Shown in pieces: positions 25,301-37,300 of a stretch of 64,000 nt of DNA. The stretch covers positions 208,997-272,996 of the forward strand of contig VWZS01010887.1 of assembly GCA_013397075.1 (NCBI GenBank), in the 5' to 3' direction. Made by a program: the position numbers and the translations under genes. Numbering within the stretch: the stretch's first letter is position 1; every line of letters begins with the position of its first letter. This stretch comes from Rhabdornis inornatus (Eukaryota; Chordata; Aves; Passeriformes; Rhabdornithidae). Under the pieces are notes generated by a model. That model ran no database searches. It had not been told where the DNA came from and saw nothing but the letters and a program-made list of their open reading frames with translations.

Positions 25301-28300
25301 AAATAAGGTGCTCTTACAAAGTTTTCAAGAATTTTTTTTCTAGCTTTAAGATTTGCCAAGAAAAAATATAATCAATTAAGCACATTCTAAAAGAAATTAA
25401 ATGGACATTACAAAAGATGCTTCTGGGAAGAGATAAATTCATAGAATCAGACTGGGGCTTATCACATGCCATTTCCTTGCAAATGTGCACAGATGAGGAG
25501 GATTGTTAAAAAAACACCCCAACATAATTGGAATGTGAATGGACAGAAAATTAAAAGCAAAGAAGTACAAATGAACCTGAGTTTTTTTCAGTGAAACAAA
25601 ACACTTTTTTTGTAGGATCAGAGGCTAAAGCATTACATACTCAGCTTTTTCAGGTTCTGATTTTGTTTCTTCTTTCTCTTCCTTTTCATCTTCTTTCACC
25701 TTCTCCTACAGAAAACCAGGATTAAAAACTGTGTGTAAAAATTCTTATATAGTACAGAGTTAATTAAAAGAATACCTAGAATGTAGAATGTTACGGGGTT
25801 TTTTTGTTTTTAGTTAAACAATGGAAAACCTGAAAAGATATGATAATTCAAGTTATAGTAATGAAGATAGGCAATTTAACACTGAATTAAAAGCAATCCA
25901 AAACACCATGTGCTTAGACAAGGCTGTGAAAATTCAAGTTTGTGGCATCAGAAATAGTAAACACCAATAATTACACATGTAAATTATGTAATTTTACTTG
26001 TAATTGTACTGCAAATTATACATTTATATTTATACATATAATTATACACTGATAAAAAAAGACAAAAAACCAGAAACACAAAGATGCCAATTTTACTTCA
26101 AGACTACATTTAATATATGAAAGAGAGAAATATCCATCAGGAACAGAAGATAGGATTACCTGGATTTTTTCCTGTACTTCGGGCATTGGGGCTAAGGAGG
26201 GAGTGCTTAGTAAATCACTCAAACCAGCATTTGGATTGTGAGGGATCAATTTATACTGTCCACCTTCTCGTTTCAAATCCAAACCAAATATATCTGAGAG
26301 CAGATCACTCTCTTCCGTTAAAGTCTGCAGATCCGTCAAGTCTTCCGCAGGCAATGCAGCTTCTGTCGGTTTCCTCTCCCCTTCTTCTTCCTCCCCACGC
26401 ACCTCATCCTGAGTGGGATCTGGCATATTAGCCAACAGTTCAGCCACCTTGATTTTCTTGGCTCCTTCTACAAGGCTTCCTCCAAGCAGCAAACTGCATA
26501 TGATGCGAAAAAAGCCCCGGACAACACTGCAAGCAAAATGTAGTAAGCCCACCAAAATGCTCCAGTAGGAAGAAAACAAAGCCATGACCATGTCCTTCAT
26601 GGTCATTTTCTTCACTCTTTTCATTTGTTTCTTCAGACTCTTCATGCTGAGCATTTTCATAAGAGTCATTAAATTATACTTGAGAGCTACTAAAGCTGAC
26701 TTCATGGTCACGAGAGAGAAGAAACCCATTCTAGGATCTTCTTCCTCAGGATTATCTTTCTCATTCTCCTCCTTATTAGCTGACCTTTCGTTCAGATCTG
26801 ACTCAGAAATCTGGGCAGCCAGTTGCATTTCAAAGATGGTATCCTCACAGAAGTTAACAAAAAGCTCCATCTTTTCTTTCTCCCCACCTTCATTTACAAC
26901 ATCAAATATAAACTGTCTCTTTGACTCTTTTACCTGAGGTTTTTCCCACTGAGTCCGACTTGACTCACTTATTTCAAAATAAACTCGCTCAATGCGCTTT
27001 GCGCTGCCCATGATTTCTATACGTCCGAGGAAAGGCTGGAAGTAATTCAGGACACTCTCTGAGAGCTCAAGGAAAGTTTGCAAGCGCGTATCATGGGGCA
27101 TGTGTTCTGACAGGTTGGTCAGGAGAACAGCGACATTGAAACCAATGTCTTTTGCCGGCTCATGAAATCGTTTCACAAACTCCTCGTAGTCCAAAGTCTC
27201 ATTCTCATCTGTTTCAGCACATGACAGCAGAAACTCAGTTTCAGACTGAGTGTAGTGCTTATGGCTTTCCATTGCCCTGTGAAAATCTCTTTTTGAAATT
27301 ATCCCTTTACCATCAGGGTCATATTCTTTGAATGCATCAGAGGAAGTCAAATCTTTCAATTTTAAGAACATATCAAAAAACTTCAGAATCATCTCCACAT
27401 TGTTCGACGATTCCACAAGCATATCGACCATCTGCTTTCCAATAGTTCCATTCACAACATTACCTAGAGGTGATGACAGGATATTAGAGATAATGTCAGC
27501 AAATGTTTTGGGAAAGAAAAGTGAATTATAATGATTAGTGAAGCAATCAAAGAGTAAGAATGATAAATTTTTGGATAACACACTTATATGAGAAAGCTAG
27601 CTATGAAATTATTAACTTTACCCTAAGACTTGGAAAAGAGATAAGTGACTAAGTATTTGCCATCACAGAAAGGAAGAATTAACAAGGCATATAGAGAGAG
27701 AACATACATTTAATACCATACTAAAAGTGGGGTAGCATATTATAAATCTCACTATAGTGGAGCACAGACAGATCTAGGGTCACTAGCTCACTATTATCTA
27801 GATGAGCAGCTCAGTAGGTTCCTTACAGAGACAGCCTAAAGAATTTACTTTGCTTCTCAGGAACCTTCTATGAGCCTAAAGCCTGGGGAATCATAATTTC
27901 AGGACCTTGAACACAGTCACTAGATGAATGAACTTGTTCTTTATGGATAAGATCACTACCAAAATAAATGCAATATATTAAGGTTGTTAATAAAATGACT
28001 GACAAATGGTTTTGTCCCCAGAACTCAGGATTTCAACTTTAAAAAAAAGTAAAAGCCTTTTCATCTAACCCAAAAGATAAGTCAAGTTCATGGAAAAAAA
28101 TAAAACTTCTCCTAGCTCTGGATTTTACAAAGTTCTGGCTATTCACTACCCTACCTAAATTTCCCATTCACTTTCAGTCCTGAAAGGTCTTCTCACAACT
28201 GAGACATAAAAGTTAAAAATCCAAAGAAATATAGAGCATTATCTCTCAAATTAAGAAAACTGACAAGGTTAAAACTTCGCTAAACAACTGCAAAAGAGAT

Positions 28301-31300
28301 TTCACATTTTTACTACCTTCCAGCATAGACAGCAACATGACAACCATATCTTTCTGAAGATCCATTAACTCCTTCAATAGCTCAATTTGACTGGAATCCT
28401 AAATAACAAAGACAGTATTTAAATATAAATTATATATTGATTTCTTTTATATTGACTTATTTATGTGCATGTATATTTCACCTTGCAAAAAGCAGACCTA
28501 CAAATTAAGAAACTAGAAGTGTCAGAAATGGTAACACAGTGAAAATACCTTAATTGTTTAACTCCTCCCAGTATATTTACACCATCATCTGTTTAGAAAG
28601 AGTAATTTAATAAAGACAAAACTGAATGTGATTAAAGTTTTAAAGCAATAACTGGGTATGTCAAGGTCACAGACGATGCTTCTGTAATGTTTCCTGTCAG
28701 CTAAAATATTTCCACTTTTGGTGTAATCAAGTCTACAGCTATGGAAAATTGTAAAAACAGTAATAGCCGTTTTTATAGTAGCACATAGAGCTCAAATTAT
28801 AACATGATTCAAAATGAGCAATTTCATTATAGGCCACTGAACATTTTGGAAGGAAAAAGAAAAGTTGAAATAAAATGTTAAAATATTTATTAATAAAGTT
28901 CCATTAGTAAATCCTTAGACATGCATTAAATGGATTTTTTTTTAGCCACCTCTTATTTCATTGGGTTTACTGAGTTTACTATGTCTCTTGCCTGGAGTCT
29001 ATCTGGATAGAATTATTCAAGGACCTAATTTCTTCCTGAGTGATACACTGTTGCATCATGCCACTGACCACAAATACTTGAGCAGTGCTGGACTTCAGTG
29101 GGTGGTACAACAAACTCAAGGTACTTTATGGATTTATGGTACTTCATGGCTGTGGCAGGATGCTTTGCCCTGATAAAGCTACTGGTGGCACCACAGTGGT
29201 AATTTTTAGTGTTGAATATGCTGAAAGGCCAGCCTGGCTTACTATCTTTAAACACACATCAGTCCATTTGAAGTCAGACTTGACAGATAAACTGCTATGA
29301 CCTAGAGCCCTGTGACTGCCAGCCAAATTCCTTCCACTATAAAAATCCCAGGCCACTTTCATACAGTTAGATTCTTCCTCAAACTTGAAACATAGGGCAT
29401 TTCTCCTGTGGATTTGGGACACCTCTCCACAGTTACTTCCCAAAGACTGAGAGAAAGCGGAAGAAGTATGCCACAAAAAGGAGTGCAGTGAGATTCACCA
29501 ACCTCTAGATAATGTTTCTTCTGCTAGCTAGAATATAATTGCTTTAAGATGTTTGCTTTCATATAGTGCGCTTTGACATATGGCGTTATGGTTGACCAGT
29601 GTTTTTAGCTTTTATACTGTGTAGTAATTCTGGTTAAGATCTGTTTGTTCGCTTTTCTTAATAAGTAACTCATCTTTTATAAATTTATCTGATCTTCCAT
29701 CACTAAAACTTGCAGGACAGTGATTTAATCACACCTCTGAAATTCCTTAAATTTAAACTGTTCACAGATTCTGAAGCTAAGGAAGGGTTTGTCTTCATTT
29801 AAACCCCTTTGTGTGAAAGTGCTTAAATGCAAAAAGGAGTTCTTTCTGTTCTTCAGACTCAAACAAAAGGTTTTCATAATAAACTTTTCCTAAAGCACTC
29901 ACTCCACCCTCAACAATGACAATTTGGATCTTGGATTGAAAACCGCATAATTTGGAAATAACAAGATTTTTAATAGATTTGCCCTCTAAGTTTTTACTAC
30001 AAAACTTTCAGCTACAAAAGCTTTTTACAACCGGGGTGATCTTTGTTTACTTGGACTAAAAATTACACTTTCTTTTTCTACCTTAGATTCTTAAGTAGTA
30101 TTGCCATTATCACATTGTTACTTCCTGGAGAACTAAAATGCAAAAAACCAAACCAAACCAAACCAAACCAAACCAAACCAAAAAAAAAAACCCAAAAAAA
30201 CCCAAACAAAAAACCAAACCAACAAACAAACAAAACACCAAAAAACAAACAAACAAAAAAACACCTCAAAAACAAAACAAAAAAACAAAAAAACCCCACC
30301 AACAAACAAAAAAAAAAAGCAGCCAAAAACAAAAAACCAACCAAACAAAAAAACCCAAAAAACACAAAACCCAAACAAAACTGTGATTTAATTTTGCTCC
30401 TGTTAAAATGTTGCTTCAAATATTCTCCAAAAGTGCTCTGGAAACTCAGAACTGTAAACAAAACCCATGTATTTTGTTTAGGCAGGCCGTTCTTATAGAC
30501 AAAAGCCATATGCCAACTCCTTATAACTCCACTTAGTCACACCCAATACTTTTGAAAACTGGTATTTTAACAGAATCTGAAGAACTATTGAATATATTCT
30601 TGCAATAATATTACCAACCAAAGAGCCCATGTCTATTCTGGTATTTCCTGCTAGGCCCCATAATGAGTTTCCAAAAGCCAAAAGCTTGATCTCCAAGCAA
30701 GAGAAAGACACCGTCACTATTTATAGGGATGCATTTGGAACAATACACTGGGAGTAGACTGTGTTTCTGCCATGCCACAGAACATCACGAGTAAATCCAC
30801 ACTCCTGTTGTGCAAAGCTGCTGGGCTATCTTTGAAGGGGCGGGATGAGTATCATTATTGTCTAGATTCAGTAATCAAAGATGCTGTGAAGCCACTCTGG
30901 GCACAGCTGAGACTATAAACTTGTCATTACTGTAAAAGCAAATCTTGCCAATAGCCACATCGTATTTCATAATTAACACATAGCTACCATGTGTTTGACT
31001 CCTGTCAGTAACTACTTACATACCTCTTTCCAGTTTGCCTTAGTGGAACAGGAAGAAAGCACAACAGCCTTCACTGTTGCCTATCCAAATACTGACTATT
31101 TAAAAATTCCTAAAATAGCAAAGATGTTTCAAAACCAGAACAGTATCTAAAGGCACTTTTAAATTAACTTCAGTAGAAATTCAGGGCATTTCTCTTGAAA
31201 ATCATGTTTGACTGTGATGCCATTTGTGGGAAAAAGACTTCTATTTAGCCATAAAGTATGAGAAGTGTACCTGGAGCCCAAAGTCCACAAGTGTAAGCAA

Positions 31301-34300
31301 GCAGTCTACTTTCACCCATTAAGTTCCAAGGGCAGGGAGAAAAACAATCTGAGCAAGACTACTTTAATTTATGCAAAGAATACTTACATGAACAGCTTTT
31401 GAGCCAAATAAGGAAATCTAAAACCTCAGAGACTTCAGAGCTGTATTTCTTAACAATAACACTTTCACAAGCATATGACATTTTTCTTTTAAAATGTCCA
31501 ATTACGCAAAAAAATTAGAATTGGCACATTCAATTAAAATGTGTAATTATTTTAAAAATAAGTTGAAACATGCACTGCTTAAGGATAGGACTCCTTGCAC
31601 CTAATCTTTACACTCTAAATAACTGTCTGTGCCAGTCCCCTTCACTATTTCTACAGCTTATGAAATGAGTACTCACATCCAAAAGAAATTCACCCATTGT
31701 AAGATTTGACTACTCTCTACTAAGAGTGAAAAAGGTTTAGATGCAGACATGTGTTGGACTAGGGTTTAATAATTCAGTGCAGGAGCCATCAGTGAACATG
31801 ATGGGTCCTGCATAAAAGGAAACTGCAGAAAATGCTGTGAGAGAATTTTTGTCCAAAAGACAAGTGAGAGTTCTTTCTGAATATCAGTGATATGCTTTGT
31901 TTGCAGTTTGGTCTAATCTGCTTTGTACCTGTGGCCAGTGATCCAATTACACGCCTGCTATTCACACTCACTCTAGTTTTGCAATTTACTCCCTCAATTT
32001 CGTTGTATTCTATTATCTCTGTCTTTTGTTTTTCCCACCAACTGTTGTTATTAATGACTCAAACATATTAACGTTTCTATCTCTTTTACAAAAAGCTAGA
32101 GACTTATGAAGGAAAACGTAAAACAAAAAGGTACCTGAGACAGCTTCATCTGCATGTGGGCAAACACATGAAGGAAACCAACTACAGCATCCCACAGCCT
32201 GCTGTGTGCCAGACTTTGCTGATTCCCAGTACATGGCCCCTTTTGTTCAGGCAACAAACAAACAAAAAAGAAAACCAAACTTTGTTTGCAAGGAATTCAA
32301 CAAAAACAGGAAGAAATACACATTAGTGCATAGCTTGGGGCTGGCCTTGAGAAACTGCTATGAAATATTAAACATATTTAGAATTAAGTATTTAATTAGA
32401 CCACTGACTGTAAACAATGCCTGCTCCTAAAAACCATTCTGCCTGCTTTAGCCAAGCCTCAATATACTAATTCAGAACCCCAAAGTGTGCATCTGTTTGC
32501 AACATTAAAAAATAAATGCTGAAGGGGTACAAGTCTTCAAGCTGTTTCTTCCTTATGTAGTTCTCTGTAAATTAGGAAAAACATTAGAGAAGGTTAAATG
32601 CAAAATTCACATAAGAGATTAGAGAATCAGTTTCCTGATTTTTTTCCCCCAGCATATTGTAGAGCACAGTGCTAAAAAATACTTAAAGAAAATTCTAACT
32701 TCTGAAAAACGGGAGCACAAAAGCTTTTTAAGCCTCAAAGGATAACAAATAAAATCTGTACCAGATAAAAACCCTACTTGTGATTTGAGAAATATGTATA
32801 CATTAAATATATTTAAACAAATGCATACAAGTTAGCTCTTCCAATTTTCATTCAGTGCTATCATATTTTGCCCTCATGAAATATAACATATTACTTTCAT
32901 AACACAAATGTAATAGACACATACAGTCTAATGAGATCCTCTCTAACCCACTTATTAGATGTAGAATCAAATTCTAATATTGTTAACTTACACAAGTAAT
33001 TAATACAGAACTAAATGACACTGAATTCTTCAGATATCCTGGAAGAACTGCTATATTTCTATTTTGACAGAGTTGATCCTAATCTCATTTATTCCCGAGT
33101 CCACCTCAACTGCATCTCTACAATTCTCAAATATAAAATGTGAATCCACCATTTCAAACATAGCATTGTCGCCTTAAAAATATCTAATTCCTGATGGAAA
33201 ATACTATCTAATGTTATATTGACTAAATAGCAGCTATGATCTGCACTGAAATTAGTTTTCTCAGTGGATTAAAGGTAAAGGCCTTAGCAGTCAAACAAAA
33301 ATTATAAACAAAACTCTATGACCTTACGTAGATTAGCAGTCAAACAAAAATTATAAACAAAACTCTATGACCTTACGTAGATTATTTATTAATAATTGTA
33401 AATTTTAATAAATTGATAAGATTGCAAACCAGTAGTGACAGGTATATATACATATATTTGAACATTCTGCTTCATACATAAACAAATGGACTAAAATAAT
33501 GTTGAAGAATAGATGCATCTATATTATATTTCTATATTATAGCTAGCTATTTTATATTTTCATGCCAAAGCTATGATGAATTCTCTTTCAAGTTCATAAC
33601 ATTCTAATGAAATTAATTTACCTGGATATACTCTGTGAGAGTATTGAAAACTTGTTTTGCAACCTGTATGGCTTTGGAAAAATTTCGTTGTCCTTGTTCA
33701 TCAATAACATCCTTCCCAGAATAATACCAATAGAAATCACTGATGGATTCCTAAAGAAAAAAGAGTTGTGAGAAGCACAAAGAGATTTTGCGGCCAAACT
33801 GGCTCTAACTGGATATTCATCAATATAAGAAAAAGAGTATTTGACAGTTCTAGTTCTGAAAATTATTTAGTTTATAAAGGCTTTAAATGAACCACTCAGT
33901 GATTCTCAAGTACTAGCTAAAGAACTGTAGTTTCATCTCAAGGGAATCAATAGGAAAACAAACACAAGGAAAGAAAGAACTTAAATAACCCACAGCAAAC
34001 CTCAAAATAAAATAAATTAAAAATTGGATGAGTTAGCATCTGATCTTAGAAATACAACCACCTGCATTCTGAAAAGGAGTTCTCAGTAGTACTGCCATGC
34101 TGCACGCTGTTCATTAAACAATGTCTCTTTATACTGTGTGCTTGACACCTAGTCAATAGTGGGAGCAAATGTTGCTTTGTGTGCACAATTCCTCTCTCCA
34201 TCTTCCCCAAAGGCGAGCTTATTAAATTTTCAACAAAGTAAACAATGGAATGAAATGTCTCTACAACTTCTACAGAATGCATAAAGATAGAAAGCAATGT

Positions 34301-37300
34301 TGATAGCAGCAGCAGTGTAACAAAAAAAAAGGAAAAGAATTTTCAAAGTCTGGAATTCTCAGAGCAAATAAATGAATGGCTAAAGGGAACTTAACTAGAT
34401 AAATAGTTTTTTTTTAATATTATCACATGCAGTGATTTTCAGAAGGAAGAGAATTATAGGTAAAAATTAGGAACATTTATCACAAAATACGTTTTCACAC
34501 CATTCACACACTGCAATCTGGAAACAAAGTACATTTCTTTCATTACTTTCTACTGTCTTGTGACAATGAAATGTTTTCATATTAAAAAGATTTGGGAGAT
34601 AATTAAAAATAGATGATCAAAAGGGTTTTAAATCTAGCCTTCTGCAGTTTTTTTCCTTTCGCCTTTTTTTTCCCTCCTTAGAAAATGCGCTCTTCTTATG
34701 CTTCACTCCACATCAGCACGTGAGCCTTCGTTCACAGAGCAGCCAGTGCTCAGCCTAAATCAGAATATCGATGACAAAGCAGCTGTCTGAAACAGAACTT
34801 GAGCAATACAAAACACTGCTCACTCACAGGACAGTTTCAGTGAACACCTGGCTACCTGTGCTCACAGACACACTGAGCATGGCCCCACCTCCTGCCACTC
34901 TCCTTGGACAACAGCCTCCATCACATTCCTGCAGGTATAGGCTGAAACCATCTCACGTGTATGTCACCTTTGACTCTCCCAGTACAAAGTAACAATTCTT
35001 AAAGAACTGCAAGCACTAGAGAATTTCAGCCTTTCTCGTCAGCTTGGGCTACAGGGACCAGAATAAGTATGATGAAAAATAAATGCGCTCCTCTAATTAA
35101 ACTTATATAGAAATAAATCATATTTTAAGCTACTTACTAAGTGTACATAAATGACTTACCTGAACTCTCAATAAGTAATCCACAGTAGAAATTATAATAT
35201 TAACAGTTGTGTTGTTACCGGTTTGAGTTCTCAGGTAATTCTGAAAATCTAAAAATTCAAATAGAAGTTTAATTTAAATTTATTTAAGTTTTAAAACTAC
35301 TTCTGAAAATTAATTCTGATTTATGATGATCTAGAAAAGTTTTGCTTAGAGGTATAAGAATTGGATTTTCTTCTATTTCTTAGGATTTTTGGGGTTTTGG
35401 GGGGATTTTTTGTTTGGGTGGTTTTTGTGTGTATGTGTGTGTGTGTGTGTGAATAAACCATTCAAACCATTCTAAGTGTTTTAACATCTTATTGCAAAGA
35501 TCACATACCAATGAAGCCGAAACCTTGTTTATATATTTCACCTGTAAAACTCAACTTGGTCTTTCTTTAATCTATTTATGACTAGAACTACATCAATATC
35601 AATGCAATTATGCTTAGAATATATGTTGTTAAGTAAAATTAAATCACATAATTATACAAATCCTGACAACTAAGTCAGAAATATGTCCAATGCCTTAAAA
35701 GGAAAAATATCCTTTTTTCTCTTTTCATTCCCTAAGAATAACAGAGAGAACACAGGGAAATATACTTAAAATAAAAATACACTTAAATTATCAATTTTAA
35801 ATGTGTTTTTTATATTTAAAAAGATATGTTATTTCTCCAAGAATGGTATTGTGTACATAGTAACTTCATATAGAATTCTAACATTAGCGGGAAACAGTGT
35901 GTACCAGAAAGCAGACGCATGCCAAAGGACAATAAATACAAATTCCTTCTACATTTTCTTCTGAATCTTCCATGTCTAGAAGTTATAAACCACGGACATT
36001 TTCCCATGGAAATTTAACTTTCCTAGTAGGTCAAGATCCAAAACTCATAGTTTTGGAAACTATTATCTTACCTACAAAATTCGGGCTGTCAACTTGATTC
36101 TACTTAAAGATTTTCCCTTTGTGTGAACTCTAGCAGCTATTCCACCTTTCACAATTTTTTATGACAGCTGCCAAACCTTCAACAATTAAGAGCTTTTATC
36201 ATGAGTTACCATCACCTTGATTTCGCTGCCTGGCAGCCTGCCCACAAACCTGAATTGTGTCCTTCACAAAGCAACTGAAGGAAGCGGAAGAGGTCACAGG
36301 TGAACTCATCATCCTGCATCACCTTTTCTCCTGTAGAAAGGCCAGATGGAAGCAGGTTATCACAGTCTGCCACCTAACACCCCACAGCCCCCGAAGAAAA
36401 TCTCCATAATTAATAAGAAAGAGAGAAGGGGAGAGAAAGTTTATAACCACCAATCTATCTGAAGCACCCGTGACTTGTGCTTGGCAGATAGTTATTTGGT
36501 TATTAAAAAAAATAAAATTATAAAACTTAACTTTTGATTTATAATATGGCAGCATGAGCTTGGCAACATTTTACAAATAATTCCCCATTTGCATTCTTGT
36601 TTGACTTCACTGGGCATGGAGGCTGTGTCACATACAAAGGTTAGGGTTGGATCAATTTGGTTCCCATTCATCACAAAAGAAGGTACTTAAAATACAGAAT
36701 GAGATTTAATCAATAGGTTATGAAAATCACTCCTCAATAAACTATTTGATTTTAAAATATCCTAAAACAACCCATGAAATTTACAGCTATGTGCACCCTC
36801 AAGAACCATTTAGATTGAAATATTTGAGGATTTAGTACCTGTCTGCTGCTGACACAAAGTGGACATGTCTCCTTTGACAAAATAAAGCAATAAATTTATA
36901 TTGAATTAAGACCAATTGCCAAAATACTTTACTGAATTAGGCCCTTCAGTTAATTTTCTGGTAAACATCTAATATCCAAATGAAAAAGGCTTTAAGCCCT
37001 TTTTTATTCCCCCCACAAGAAACAACACCCTAAAAAGCCCTCAATTAGCACATCATTATTTCAAGTACGTCAATACATACAGTTAACTTTGTACAGGGAC
37101 ATGTGAAGAGGAGAAATAACCATTCACCCAGGAAAACAATCACAACTGAGGAAAATGTAGAACAGCTTATAAAATGAGACACGAGGACAACATAGGTGTT
37201 AAAGCAATAAAGGCCACCTATCAAAAGTAAGAAAATTCCCATATAGAACCTTGGGGAAGTATTTTTGACTATGTATGCAAAGGTAGAAGTCACAGAAACT

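Noticed and set aside
27464..27581. Upstream extension of the exon 90 frame to a Met codon
   Set aside because: Homology stops at the ctctag acceptor and exon 89 supplies the matching preceding residues in phase; the extension is intron.
30043..30509. Overlapping open frames of 80-150 codons on both strands
   Set aside because: Produced by the A/C-only tract, which lacks stop codons; Lys/Asn/Thr/Pro-only or Phe/Gly/Val-only composition with no real protein character.
33284..33381. Tandem copies as a CRISPR-like array
   Set aside because: Only two units with no spacer, in a vertebrate intron.
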